A DNA stretch of 64,000 bases from Lachnospiraceae bacterium (GCA_017615545.1 JAFZZY010000007.1:62001-126000); one strand, 5' to 3'. Counted from the stretch's first letter, positions 34,019 to 43,032 are shown. Made by a program: numbers and translations. The notes: generated by a model not told the origin, from the letters alone.

Positions 34019-35239
34019 TCACTTTAACTCGTACAGAGTCTTGCTGCTTCCGTCTTCGGAAATATAAGTCAGCGCAGTGTTCTTTTGACGCTTCGCCAGA
34101 TCAACGTAATCCTCGATCGTCTTCTCGTTGAAACGCTTCATCAGAGTGACTCTCTCGCCGCTCTTACGCATAGCGACCGCTGTCTGGATCGCCTTCTCTT
34201 TCTGCGCGCGCTCATACAGCAGGATCGAGCCGGCATCTTCGACTTCCACCGCGATCTTCTGACGGGACAATGCGAGCATCAGCAGGTCCAGATTGATCGC
34301 AAAACCAACGCTCGGAGCATCTTTGCCGAAATGCTTCAGCAGGCTGTCGTAACGGCCGCCCGTGCAGAGGACATCGCCCGTGCCGTAGGTGTAGCCCTGG
34401 AAAATGATGCCCGTGTAGTATTCAAAGCGGCCCATCTTCGCCAGGTCGAAATATACATAAGACTCCAGTTTATAGTAAGAAAGGATGCTGTACAGTTTCT
34501 CGAGATACTCAATGTATGAGATCAGTTCGGGATCTTCGGTCACCTGCTTCAATTCAGCGATCTTCTCGATGCTGCCGAAGCAGACGGAAAGACGACGGAA
34601 GATCTCGCGGCTTTCTTTGGAAGCGCCTGCCTGCTCCAGGACCTCATCGGCCCCGTAGAAGTTCTTCGCTTCGATGAGTTCAAGAAGCTCCAAGCGGATC
34701 TCATCGTCCAGGTTCAGATCCTTCAAAAGGCAACGCATGAAACCATTATGACCGATTTCCACCTGGAATTTCTCCAGGCCGGCTGCCTTAAAGCAATCGA
34801 TCACGCAAGCCAGCATTTCAGCGTCTGCATCGGAGGTCTCGTCGCCGATCAGTTCCGCACCGATCTGCGTAACCTCCTTCATATGACCGAGCAAACTGTC
34901 GTGGTTAATGAAGGTGTTGCCGTAGTAGCAAAGGCGGACCGGCATGGTCTCCTGCGCATAATACTTCGCAACACTGCGGGCGATCGACGGTGTGATGTCG
35001 GGACGCAAAACTAAGGTGTTGCCTTCCTTATCAAAGAATTTGAACATGTCGCGAGAACTAACGCTGCCGCGCTCTTTTGCAAATATATCGAAAAACTCGA
35101 ACATCGGCGTCTGGATGTCACGGAAACCGTAACTATGGAAGATGCCGGAGATCTTCTGGCGCATAGCTTCTTTTGCTGCGCATTCCTCTCCGTACAGATC
35201 CCTAACGCCTTCGGGTGTATGTAATAATTCGTTCTTCAT
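34019..35239 (-). CDS. hisZ: HisZ, regulatory subunit of ATP phosphoribosyltransferase
   Basis: A 406-residue HisRS paralogue. It has class II motif 2-like LRPDITPSIARSVAKYY and the fold of HisRS but lacks the C-terminal anticodon domain sequence of a true synthetase, and it heads the his operon next to short HisG. It allosterically controls HisG in the hetero-octamer. A HisRS role is less likely because of context and the absence of HisRS-type GGRYD-to-anticodon order (the TGGRYDSLLKHFG block is shared by both). AGAGGT precedes the ATG. Confidence 0.92.
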   Translation of the reverse strand: MKNELLHTPEGVRDLYGEECAAKEAMRQKISGIFHSYGFRDIQTPMFEFFDIFAKERGSVSSRDMFKFFDKEGNTLVLRPDITPSIARSVAKYYAQETMPVRLCYYGNTFINHDSLLGHMKEVTQIGAELIGDETSDADAEMLACVIDCFKAAGLEKFQVEIGHNGFMRCLLKDLNLDDEIRLELLELIEAKNFYGADEVLEQAGASKESREIFRRLSVCFGSIEKIAELKQVTEDPELISYIEYLEKLYSILSYYKLESYVYFDLAKMGRFEYYTGIIFQGYTYGTGDVLCTGGRYDSLLKHFGKDAPSVGFAINLDLLMLALSRQKIAVEVEDAGSILLYERAQKEKAIQTAVAMRKSGERVTLMKRFNEKTIEDYVDLAKRQKNTALTYISEDGSSKTLYELK

Positions 35240-35271
35240 AGGATTACCTCTTTCTTGACACTTTAGCGTGC

Positions 35272-35299
35272 TACCATATTACCATGTTACCATAGTAAC
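35272..35299. promoter_or_regulatory. Three tandem TACCAT octamers (operator candidate)
   Basis: TACCAT starts at 35272, 35280 and 35288, exactly eight bases apart, and the last copy lies within GTTAC-CATA-GTAAC (35286-35299). They sit in the first 40 transcribed bases downstream of the his promoter, a place where a repressor or an RNA-binding regulator would act. Confidence 0.55.
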
Positions 35300-35316
35300 A
35301 AGATAATATGTCAAGT

Positions 35317-35345
35317 ATTATATCAGAGGGCTTATGGCTTGTCAA
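35317..35345 (-). promoter_or_regulatory. Consensus promoter of the his operon
   Basis: On the minus strand, perfect TTGACA (35345-35340), a 17-base spacer and perfect TATAAT (35322-35317), with TG one base before the -10. The -35 overlaps the recU stop codon. Confidence 0.93.
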
Positions 35346-35920
35346 CCCTTATTATTGTTTTTTTTCGCATGCTCTTCCAAAGTATCCCTGCGTTCGAGGT
35401 CATCGGCCAATGCTTCGAGGAAATGCACGTAGACCGCCTTCTTCAGCGGCACTTCATAATATACTTCATGGAGCAGTTCATCGATAGTGAAACTCATCCT
35501 CTCCTTTCGCGCAGCACGCTCCCAGAACGGAACGATCGTCGTGTAAGGAACATAGTAGATGTGATCTGTAGCAGTAAAATGGATCAGGAAGAACGATATG
35601 CCGCCCTGTGCTTCGAAATCCTTCATAAACTCCATCTGGTGTTCGTGGATGTTCTTTAAGGGAAAACTCGTCTCCTGGCACTCTTTCGCATCAAAACAGA
35701 CCGGCACGCCCTGCACCGCCCCGATATAGTCGACGGTACTCTTCTGGTCGAAATACGCGAGCGTAATGTGACGAGTCTCTTTATCGATATCGATGGGCTT
35801 GATCGGCGTCGGTATCTTCTGAATCAGTGCCAGATTCTGCGACCGGTAATAGTCCAGGGTGACATTGATCATCTCTTCAAATGTATCGCCTCGCAGGCCG
35901 CGGCTTTGCCAGGTTGCCAT
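35342..35920 (-). CDS. recU: Holliday junction resolvase RecU
   Basis: A 192-residue Firmicutes resolvase that cuts four-way junctions. The core blocks SRGLRGDTFEEMIN, KSTVDYIGAVQGVPVCFDAKE (acidic catalytic cluster) and HEHQMEFMKDF are present. AGGAG precedes the ATG. It is the gene before the his promoter and follows an RluA-family gene. Confidence 0.93.
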   Translation of the reverse strand: MATWQSRGLRGDTFEEMINVTLDYYRSQNLALIQKIPTPIKPIDIDKETRHITLAYFDQKSTVDYIGAVQGVPVCFDAKECQETSFPLKNIHEHQMEFMKDFEAQGGISFFLIHFTATDHIYYVPYTTIVPFWERAARKERMSFTIDELLHEVYYEVPLKKAVYVHFLEALADDLERRDTLEEHAKKNNNKG

Positions 35921-35929
35921 AGTACTCTC

Positions 35930-36901
35930 CTAAATGTGTAAGTTTTCTTCCTGTAACAGGGACTTGATATCGTCAGGGATCGGGGCTTCGAAGCATCTTC
36001 CGGATAAGTATCCAAGAGCCCCGGTCATCTGCGGGAAATGCATCTGCCACGAATGCAGCAGGGGCCGTCCCTTCTTTTTACTGTTTGCATTGTATTTGGA
36101 ATCTCCGACAAGCGGATGGCCGATGGAGGCCAGATGTGCTCGGATCTGATGCGTTTTACCGGTGATCAGATGCACCTTCAAGGCGGAATAACGCTCATTG
36201 TAGTCGAGCGGCTCATATTCCGTCTCGATGGCGGCGCCTTCGTCTGCGTCCTGAGATATATAGACTTTATTATTCTGCGCATCCTTGCGAAGGAAACCAT
36301 TCAAAACGCCGGGCTTGATAACCTTTCCTTCAACGATACACAGGTAGTATTTCTGCAGGCTGCGATCCTTCACGATACGATTTAACTCCTGCAGGCCCGG
36401 AAGTGAAACTCCCGCAAGCATCAGTCCGTCGGTATTACGATCGAGACGGTTACAGATACCGGGCGTAAACAGTTCATGGTCCAAATGCGGTTTCCCGGAA
36501 TAATGGTCCACTACAAAGTCTACGACCGAAATGTCTCCGACTTTGGCATTCTGTGAAAGCAGACCTGCAGGTTTATTCAGCACCAGGATGTTCTCATCCT
36601 CATAAAGGATCGGGACCGGAACGATTTTAACAGCCGGTTTTCCGGTTGCCTTATCCTTTTCGGAAGCATTACTCTTAGAAAGATCGCGAAACATTGCTAT
36701 CGTTTCGTCGCGCATATAGACCTGCACGCGGTCACCGACCTGCGTTTTCACATTTCCGTTGGCCTTCGCGCCGTTCAGCAGGATATTCTTCTTTCGAAGG
36801 CTCTTCTGGATCAAGCTCTGCGGCGCTTTATTCAGAAGTTTCGCCAGATATTTATCGAAACGCAGCCCCGCTTCGTTTTGTGAGATCAAAAACTCCTGCA
36901 T
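35930..36901 (-). CDS. RluA-family pseudouridine synthase with S4 domain
   Basis: A 323-residue enzyme, paralogous to the rluD at 4487-5401. It has an N-terminal S4 domain (about 14-75, RFDKYLAKLL, KKNILLNGAKA), a catalytic CNRLDRNTDGLM with the active aspartate, and HLITGKTHQIRAHLA. The S4 domain and RluC-like arrangement suggest a 23S rRNA target near the peptidyl-transferase centre; the specific uridines are not readable. AGGAG precedes the ATG. Confidence 0.88.
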   Translation of the reverse strand: MQEFLISQNEAGLRFDKYLAKLLNKAPQSLIQKSLRKKNILLNGAKANGNVKTQVGDRVQVYMRDETIAMFRDLSKSNASEKDKATGKPAVKIVPVPILYEDENILVLNKPAGLLSQNAKVGDISVVDFVVDHYSGKPHLDHELFTPGICNRLDRNTDGLMLAGVSLPGLQELNRIVKDRSLQKYYLCIVEGKVIKPGVLNGFLRKDAQNNKVYISQDADEGAAIETEYEPLDYNERYSALKVHLITGKTHQIRAHLASIGHPLVGDSKYNANSKKKGRPLLHSWQMHFPQMTGALGYLSGRCFEAPIPDDIKSLLQEENLHI

Positions 36902-36919
36902 AAAACGCTCCTAAATATG

Positions 36920-37510
36920 TCAGATGGCAAGTTTACTGATCATCCGCGCGATGACCGCAGTGTCCAGTTCCTCGTCGTCGTTCAGTTCTTTCTTCGTCAG
37001 ATCGTTAAAACGATTCTTGAATTTATCTTCTGCGGCAAATGCCTTGAGATTGACCTGATAACCGCTCGCCGCTAAGATCCCGGAGATGAAATCCTCCTGT
37101 TTCTTCAGGGTTGCGGTATCGGTCTTCTGCTCTTTCCTGTCCTTTGTGTACAGGATCACTTCACGCCCATGTACGAAAGCATAAACGGCCCAGAGAGTCG
37201 GCAGGTTCGGGTTCGTGATCGCCAGCTCCGCCATTAATTGACCGAACTGTAAACGTTCCCGGTATTCGGAAAATGCATCCGGATCCGTCCCTTTGAAGGG
37301 AAAAACCGCGATCAGGATGACGGTTACCTTCGATAGCGGCAGCGCCAATAAGATCGCCATGACCGTAAAGAGGTTTTTCGACGAACCTGTCATGATATAA
37401 CCAGTCACGTAAAACGTGATCATGCCAGCGATGAGAATGATGAGCAGCATGAGCTGGAACAGTTTTCTCCGCTTGAAATAACCGGGTAGTCCTTTATAAA
37501 GTCGAAACAT
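36920..37510 (-). CDS. Unidentified two-segment membrane protein
   Basis: A 196-residue protein. The ATG at 37510 (MFRLYKGLPGYF) has GAGG ten bases upstream and overlaps the HAD gene by 17 bases; the longer frame to 37588 is spurious. Two membrane segments (about 19-38 and 45-70) are followed by a soluble part with FAEYRERLQFGQLMAELAI-like helices (DAFSEYRERLQFGQLMAEL) and a basic mid-region. I do not recognise the family. It lies between a HAD hydrolase and an RluA-type gene, and is probably co-translated with the former. Confidence 0.6.
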   Translation of the reverse strand: MFRLYKGLPGYFKRRKLFQLMLLIILIAGMITFYVTGYIMTGSSKNLFTVMAILLALPLSKVTVILIAVFPFKGTDPDAFSEYRERLQFGQLMAELAITNPNLPTLWAVYAFVHGREVILYTKDRKEQKTDTATLKKQEDFISGILAASGYQVNLKAFAAEDKFKNRFNDLTKKELNDDEELDTAVIARMISKLAI

Positions 37511-38177
37511 GATAAAGATCCTCGTAATCTGTGATAAAGGCATCCGCCAGTTCCCGTTTCTGGTCGCGTAGATGCTTTGAGTTTTCATCGTCCACCGCGA
37601 TCACGGCCATGCCGGCGTTTCTCGCTGCCTGGATACCGGAAGGAACGTCCTCAAACACGAGGCAGTCGGCCGGATCCACCTTTAATCTTCTTGCAGTTTC
37701 CAAAAACACATCTGGTGCGGGTTTTCCTTTTGCGACCTCGCATCCGGTCGTGATGACTCTGATGTAATCCTTCAGGGACAATGCATCGAAGACCGCGCCG
37801 ACGAGTTCCGCGGAGTTACTGGTCGCAATGCCTGCCACGATGCCCGCACTCTTGATATCCTCCAGGAACTTTTGCGCGCCGGGCTTCAGAAATACGTCGT
37901 GAGAATATTTCTCAAATGCCATCTGGTTCCAGCAGATCTTCATTTCCTCTGCTGTCATAGGGATATCAAAACGGTTCTTGAAATAATCGGCGGTTTCGGT
38001 GAAACTCATTCCCTCGATCTCGTCCTGCATATCATCTGGGCAGTCGTACCCGAACCTTCCCAAAAAGTCAATATCGATCTGCTTCCACATCCACATGCTG
38101 TCGACCAGCGTTCCGTCCAGATCAAAGATCACGGCCTTTACGTGGCGGCGGATCGTATTTATGTCAAATAAATTCAT
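37494..38177 (-). CDS. HAD-superfamily phosphatase (beta-phosphoglucomutase-like)
   Basis: A 227-residue HAD hydrolase. Motif I is FDLDGTLVDS (nucleophile Asp), then GIATSNSAEL (motif II), KGKPAPDVF (motif III Lys) and VFEDVPSGIQAARNAG (motif IV). The four-helix cap lies between motifs I and II, as in the beta-PGM subclass. The substrate is not determinable. GAGGT precedes the ATG. It follows the rsuA-like gene immediately. Confidence 0.88.
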   Translation of the reverse strand: MNLFDINTIRRHVKAVIFDLDGTLVDSMWMWKQIDIDFLGRFGYDCPDDMQDEIEGMSFTETADYFKNRFDIPMTAEEMKICWNQMAFEKYSHDVFLKPGAQKFLEDIKSAGIVAGIATSNSAELVGAVFDALSLKDYIRVITTGCEVAKGKPAPDVFLETARRLKVDPADCLVFEDVPSGIQAARNAGMAVIAVDDENSKHLRDQKRELADAFITDYEDLYHVSTL

Positions 38178-38178
38178 G

Positions 38179-38913
38179 TCAAACCTCGGCTTTCAGCCTT
38201 TCTAATTCTTCTTTCGTAAGTAAACGGCTCTCTCCCGGCGCCAGCGTTTCATCGAGTGATAGCGAGCCCATGGAGATTCGTTTCAGGTAGATCACTGTCA
38301 GTCCGAACTTCGCAAACATGCGTTTTGCCTGATGGTATTTACCTTCGTAGATTGTGATATATACTTCATCCTCCGATGCGGTCTGCTCGATCTTCGCAGG
38401 AAGTGCGGTAAAGCTTCCGTCCGCATCATCGATCTCGACGCCCGCTTCTAAAGCACGGATCACTTCTTCGGTGACCGCGGCGTCCAGTCTCGTGAAATAG
38501 GTCTTCGGTACATGCTTCTTCGGAGATAACAACTGATGGGTCAATGCTCCGTCATTGGTCAGAAGCAGTAGGCCTTCGGTGTCGATATCTAGGCGGCCAA
38601 CCGGCGCCAAATCTTTTCGTACGCCGCTACTCCGAACCAGATCCAGAACGGTCTTCTGCCTGGGATCCTCTGTTGCCGAGATCACACCGGCAGGCTTATT
38701 CAACATACGGTACTCGTACATATTGTAGAATATCTCGGCGCCGTCGATCTGGAGCGTACAGGCGCTCATATCCACCTTGAGATCCGCGGACTTCACGATA
38801 CTGCCGTCGATCTTCACGCGGCCTTGCGAGATCATCTTCTTCACTTCGCTTCGCGTGCCGTAGCCCATATCACATAGAGCCTTATCCAGGCGTATGGTTT
38901 TGGTCGTTTGCAT
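38179..38913 (-). CDS. RsuA-family 16S/23S rRNA pseudouridine synthase
   Basis: A 244-residue enzyme with an N-terminal S4 domain (about 5-60, MISQGRVKIDG) and a catalytic domain with GRLDIDTEGLLLLTNDG (catalytic Asp). The C-terminal GKYHQAKRMFAKFGLTVIYLKRISMG is typical of the RsuA/RluB/E/F group. Exact target unknown. AGGAGG precedes the ATG; only one base separates its stop from the HAD start. Confidence 0.9.
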   Translation of the reverse strand: MQTTKTIRLDKALCDMGYGTRSEVKKMISQGRVKIDGSIVKSADLKVDMSACTLQIDGAEIFYNMYEYRMLNKPAGVISATEDPRQKTVLDLVRSSGVRKDLAPVGRLDIDTEGLLLLTNDGALTHQLLSPKKHVPKTYFTRLDAAVTEEVIRALEAGVEIDDADGSFTALPAKIEQTASEDEVYITIYEGKYHQAKRMFAKFGLTVIYLKRISMGSLSLDETLAPGESRLLTKEELERLKAEV

Positions 38914-38922
38914 TTCGGCCTC

Positions 38923-40317
38923 CTACTGCCAGCGCCAGCCGCTCAGATATTTGTTTTTGATGCTTATATCTTTCGCCTTGCCAAAGCCCAGAGGATGGCC
39001 TTCCACGCAGATCAGGCAAAGGCCGTCCTGCAAGTTCTCCTCAGAGGTAAGGTCGATCGTCTCACCTTTCAGATAACGGATCACCCGATCGTCATCCAGG
39101 CCGAACGAAATGGAATTGTCAAATTCATCCGCTTTTAATGCCATGGCAAAGGCCTGGCTCGGTTCAAAGCGGTTCTTTTTGCATTCACCGACAAAAAGGC
39201 CGGGACGCAGGATGCGTAGCCCGCTGATATCGCAAAGTTCGTCCGGAACGCAGTAAACCTTATCCTGACGCAGATAATAATGCTTCGAGCGAAATCTTCC
39301 GTTGATCTGCTCCATGAATTCGGTAAACTCGGGATGCTTCGCCAGTTCCCTGGAACTGTCATAGGATGCATGCGATGCGCTTGCAAAACCTGTAGCAGAA
39401 CTGCCATCTTTCCGGAACATGGTCAGGAAATGTCCCTCGCCTTGCATATGCTGCGGCCAGATGCGAACGCAGTTCCGAAACTCCGCTTCTTTTGAAGCAT
39501 CGTATACACCCGGATAGGCGCTACGGAAACCTTCATAACTATCGATAGCCACCGTATGCATTTGCGGGAATTTCGATAGGATATAGTCGACGGAGGCTTC
39601 ATTTTCCATCGGGGAAAATGTACAGGTCGAATACATCAGCAGGCCGCCGGGCTTCAACATGGCGACTGCCTGCTCGAGGATCTCGCGCTGAAGTTTGGAA
39701 TACTCTGCATTACTGTTCGGCGTCCATGCCTTCATCACGGCGGTATCCTTACGGAACATACCCTCGCCGGAACACGGAGCGTCGATCAAGACTTTATCAA
39801 AATACTCGGGAAAGACCGGAACCATCTTATAGGGTGCTTCGCTTAAGATGCATGCATTATCGATGCCAAAGAGCTCGATATTCTTTAAAAGCGCCTGCGC
39901 ACGTGAATTACTGATGTCGTTCGTGACCAGCAGACCCTCATGGCCCAGCTTCGCACCCAGTTCGGTGCTCTTGCCTCCGGGCGCTGCACAAAGATCGAGG
40001 ACCTTATCCCCGGGCTCGATGGGCAGGCGGTTCGCCGGTGTCATCGCGCTCGGCTCCTGCAGATAATACAGGCCCGCATAGTACAGCGGGTTCTTCGCCG
40101 GGCGGTCATCCTCCTCGTAATAATACCCGTTGTCGATCCACGGGATCTTCTTCACGTGAAACGGAAGGAGTTCCTCAAATGCCTCCTGCGAGATCTTCAG
40201 ACGATTACGGCGCAGGCCGAACACCCGTTTATCACCGAAGGAAGCTTCGTATTCCGCATAATGCTCACCCAGAAGCTTTTGCATATTCAGTTTATAGACT
40301 TCCGGCAACTGCGGCAT
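38923..40317 (-). CDS. RsmF/RsmB-like NOL1/NOP2/sun rRNA m5C methyltransferase
   Basis: A 464-residue class I SAM methyltransferase for rRNA. SAM-binding LDLCAAPGGKSTELG, the two catalytic cysteines in DAPCSGEGMFRKD and YSTCTFSPMENE, and a C-terminal PUA-like region (about 300-464) give the RsmF layout. It probably modifies 16S rRNA cytosine. AAGGAG precedes the ATG. It lies ten bases upstream of the RsuA-family gene, forming an rRNA-modification cluster with it. Confidence 0.9.
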   Translation of the reverse strand: MPQLPEVYKLNMQKLLGEHYAEYEASFGDKRVFGLRRNRLKISQEAFEELLPFHVKKIPWIDNGYYYEEDDRPAKNPLYYAGLYYLQEPSAMTPANRLPIEPGDKVLDLCAAPGGKSTELGAKLGHEGLLVTNDISNSRAQALLKNIELFGIDNACILSEAPYKMVPVFPEYFDKVLIDAPCSGEGMFRKDTAVMKAWTPNSNAEYSKLQREILEQAVAMLKPGGLLMYSTCTFSPMENEASVDYILSKFPQMHTVAIDSYEGFRSAYPGVYDASKEAEFRNCVRIWPQHMQGEGHFLTMFRKDGSSATGFASASHASYDSSRELAKHPEFTEFMEQINGRFRSKHYYLRQDKVYCVPDELCDISGLRILRPGLFVGECKKNRFEPSQAFAMALKADEFDNSISFGLDDDRVIRYLKGETIDLTSEENLQDGLCLICVEGHPLGFGKAKDISIKNKYLSGWRWQ

Positions 40318-40333
40318 AGTTTCTCTCCTTGTG

Positions 40334-40374
40334 AAAACGCCTGCAAAACAGCGTTGGCTATCTGCAGACGTTTT
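40334..40374 (-). terminator. Terminator of the coiled-coil gene
   Basis: On the minus strand, AAAACGTCTGCA (40374-40363) pairs with TGCAGGCGTTTT (40345-40334), 12 pairs with one G-T, around a 17-base loop and ending in T4. It separates the coiled-coil gene from the downstream rRNA-modification operon. Confidence 0.65.
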
Positions 40375-40394
40375 AAATACTCTATCGGACCGGA

Positions 40395-40985
40395 TCAGTT
40401 CTCTTCCGGTGCTGCTGCACGGGCAGCTGCCTCATCACGACTAACGGTCGCGGGAGCAGCCAGCTCTGCACGATTTGCTTTTACTACGTTCAAACTGTTG
40501 GACAATGAATTCATCAGGTTCGAATAACGGGACTGTGACTGATCCAACGTGTGAGCCAGAAGGTTCTCCATGTTCTGCAGAAGCGAATCGATATAAGCGA
40601 TCGCGCTTTCACGAACTTCGGAAGCCTCACGGTGAGCATCCTTAACGATACGCTCTGCCTCGATATGCGCGTCAGCGATCATGTTATCTGCTATACCCTT
40701 CGCCTGCTTTGCGATATCGTGCTCATCCAGAAGTCTCTTCGCTTCCTTCTTCGCATCTTCAATGATGTCCTTACCGGTCTCATTTGCCTCGTTAATGATC
40801 TGATCCTTATTCTGTAAGAGCCGCTGACTCTGCTTGATCTCATTCGGAATGCGGCTGCGAAGCTCCTCGAGAAGCTCCTCGATCTGGATCTTATCTACAA
40901 TAATCTTGTTTGAAGAGAATGCGGCGGCTTTGCAGCTTTCCAAAAAATCTTCAATCTCGTCAATCTGTTGTTCCATTTTAGCCAT
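40395..40985 (-). CDS. Coiled-coil protein of DivIVA / H-subunit-like type
   Basis: A 196-residue, almost wholly helical protein. Heptad-like coiled coil runs from about 30 to 165, with repeated Ala/Glu/Arg-rich segments (DIIEDAKKEAKRLLDEHD, IADAHIEAERIVKDAHREA) that resemble DivIVA-family and ATP-synthase-like sequences. There is no DNA-binding, enzymatic or membrane signature. It probably scaffolds at the division site or cell surface, though this is only an inference from resemblance. Own promoter and terminator make it monocistronic. GAGG precedes the first ATG. Confidence 0.7.
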   Translation of the reverse strand: MAKMEQQIDEIEDFLESCKAAAFSSNKIIVDKIQIEELLEELRSRIPNEIKQSQRLLQNKDQIINEANETGKDIIEDAKKEAKRLLDEHDIAKQAKGIADNMIADAHIEAERIVKDAHREASEVRESAIAYIDSLLQNMENLLAHTLDQSQSRYSNLMNSLSNSLNVVKANRAELAAPATVSRDEAAARAAAPEEN

Positions 40986-41017
40986 ATCTTCTCATCCTCG
41001 CTTCTTGTAGTTTCGAT

Positions 41018-41111
41018 CGGACTCACGGTCCGTTTTCATTTTCTGAACGCCAAACTTCAAGGGTTCCTTATCCCTATCTGTTATCATAACACATCAAAGC
41101 CAAATTGTCAC
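41018..41111 (-). promoter_or_regulatory. Promoter and leader hairpin of the coiled-coil gene
   Basis: On the minus strand, GTGACA (41111-41106), 17 bases, then TATGAT (41088-41083) with a TG-extended -10. In the leader, CGGAC-CGTGA-GTCCG (41032-41018) is a small hairpin. Confidence 0.65.
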
Positions 41112-41141
41112 TAACAAGCGTGTCGTTTTTTTAATTTCTTT

Positions 41142-42509
41142 CTATTGCTCTTCCGCTACCATCTTGTGATCGACAGAAATCTGTTCTTTCGTCAGCATGA
41201 AGTAGCTCATCCACTCAGGAGCTTCGGGATCGATCGCCAAGGTGTCACACCATGTGACATCTACATAATAGGTTCCGTCCGGCTGTTTTACGACATTCCA
41301 CATATGTCCTTCGGAATCGCCGGCAACTCCGGTGACTGTATCACAATACAGGTTGGCCTTTCTGCAAAGATATTTAAATGCTTTTGAATATCCCTCGCAA
41401 ACAAATTTACCACCCATAATTCCGGAATACGGAGCCTCATTTGCAGACTTCTTCTCCGCGAAGTCATATTCATAATTGGCATTGATAGAGATCGTTTTCG
41501 CAAGATACATGTATTTCTGGTAGGCGGTCATATCTTCCGTAAGTTCTGCAACGATCCTGTCAGCTTCGTCCTCAAACATCTCCATGTTATCTCTGATCAG
41601 TTCAATGCTGTCTGAAGGTTCATCTGCCCAATAGGAACGATATTCAGAAGCCATTCCGAGCACATTGCCGTTCTCATCGTCCTGTTCGACGATCTTGAAG
41701 TAACAATCGATCTCGGGATAATCCGTTCGCAGATAGCCCCAGGCGCGAAGAACTTCGTCCATGGCATCACCATCTTCGTAATCTTTTACCAGATAGGAAA
41801 ACTCTTCGTAGTTTTTGACCTTCTGAAGCATGTCATCGTAGAATTCTTTTTCTCTTTCCGTCATGTTCGGATGCTTACGATCTTCATATGGTATATACCC
41901 CAGATCCAAACAGATGTTGGCACCATTTTGATCGACAAGCATATAACATCCTTCATAGGTCTGCGGGAACACGATGTCATCTACGTATTTATAACACAGT
42001 GTAAGGGTTTCATTGACCGGGATAACGATGTCCAGATAACCGTCATCGTTGGAATCGATGTTTTTGATCTCTTTTTCAAAGAACCAGTCAACGCGTCCGG
42101 GTGCGGACAATGTACCGATGCGCTCCTGTGTATCTACATCATATACAAAATATCCGAAATCTTCTTCTGTCTTAACGGCTTCCAACACAACGGAATGGTC
42201 GTCATCGATCGTAAACTGTCCGAGATATCCTTTATCCTCCCACCATTTCTGGGCAGGAACCTCCGTTGTGGGTTCTGCCGTCGTAGGCGCCTGCGTTGTA
42301 GGTGCCTCGGTCGTCGGAGCCAGTGTGGTCGGTGCTTCGGTCGGTGCTGCCGTAGTCGTAACTGCATCAGTTGCAGGTGCTGCTGTGGTGGTTACGGAAG
42401 CAGTTGTGTCCGCTTCCTTCGTGGGCTCGTCTTTTGTGCCTGAGCATGCCGTGATCATGAGTGCGGCCAATGCTGCGACTGTCGTTTTTGACAAATGTGA
42501 CTTCTTCAT
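41142..42509 (-). CDS. Lipoprotein with Thr-rich linker and transglutaminase-like domain
   Basis: A 455-residue secreted protein. Signal peptide residues 1-22 end in a lipobox (LMITAC), so Cys is lipidated after LspA cleavage. Residues 30-85 are a Thr/Pro/Ala-rich linker (PTTLAPTTEAPTTQAPTT). The middle contains an EF-like/DUF-type mixed region (about 90-240). The C-terminal transglutaminase-like (papain-fold) domain has the triad C371 (FVCEGYSK), H402 (EGHMWN) and D417 (YYVDVTW), so it may be an active cysteine peptidase or crosslinker. AGGAG precedes the ATG. It lies downstream of coaD. Confidence 0.8.
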   Translation of the reverse strand: MKKSHLSKTTVAALAALMITACSGTKDEPTKEADTTASVTTTAAPATDAVTTTAAPTEAPTTLAPTTEAPTTQAPTTAEPTTEVPAQKWWEDKGYLGQFTIDDDHSVVLEAVKTEEDFGYFVYDVDTQERIGTLSAPGRVDWFFEKEIKNIDSNDDGYLDIVIPVNETLTLCYKYVDDIVFPQTYEGCYMLVDQNGANICLDLGYIPYEDRKHPNMTEREKEFYDDMLQKVKNYEEFSYLVKDYEDGDAMDEVLRAWGYLRTDYPEIDCYFKIVEQDDENGNVLGMASEYRSYWADEPSDSIELIRDNMEMFEDEADRIVAELTEDMTAYQKYMYLAKTISINANYEYDFAEKKSANEAPYSGIMGGKFVCEGYSKAFKYLCRKANLYCDTVTGVAGDSEGHMWNVVKQPDGTYYVDVTWCDTLAIDPEAPEWMSYFMLTKEQISVDHKMVAEEQ

Positions 42510-42526
42510 TTCTTTGAAACTCCTTC

Positions 42527-43021
42527 TTACTTGCGCTTTCCCATTTCGCGCATTTTTGCTTCGACCCTTTTGGCGATCTCGGGGGATACAAATTTTGAGA
42601 TATCGCCGTTATAATATGCAACCTCGCGAACCGTGCTGGACGAAAGGTAGGCATACTGCAGGCTGGTCGTAAGGAAGATCGTGTCGATCTCAGGCGCGAT
42701 GATCCGGTTGGTCTGCGCCAGCTGCAATTCATATTCAAAGTCGGTGACAGCTCGCAAACCACGGATGATGGTCTGGGCCTTATACTGCTTCGCCAGGTCT
42801 ACGGTCAGTCCGTTGAACGAGGTGATCTCCACGTTCTTCAGGTCCTTCGTGACCTCACGCAGCATATCCACGCGCTCCTCAGCGGTAAACCAAGGGTTCT
42901 TTGAACTGTTATTCAAAACCGCAACGATGAGTTTATCCACGATCTTTGCCGAACGGGATATAACATCCATATGTCCATAGGTCACCGGATCAAAACTTCC
43001 GGGATAGATACCAATCTTCAT
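42527..43021 (-). CDS. coaD: Phosphopantetheine adenylyltransferase
   Basis: A 164-residue nucleotidyltransferase for coenzyme A synthesis (4'-phosphopantetheine to dephospho-CoA). Motifs: [19 protein letters not shown] (HxGH-type loop as TYGHM) and [28 protein letters not shown] precedes the ATG, in an operon with rsmD, as is typical. Confidence 0.96.
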   Translation of the reverse strand: MKIGIYPGSFDPVTYGHMDVISRSAKIVDKLIVAVLNNSSKNPWFTAEERVDMLREVTKDLKNVEITSFNGLTVDLAKQYKAQTIIRGLRAVTDFEYELQLAQTNRIIAPEIDTIFLTTSLQYAYLSSSTVREVAYYNGDISKFVSPEIAKRVEAKMREMGKRK

Positions 43022-43032
43022 AATACTCTCCT

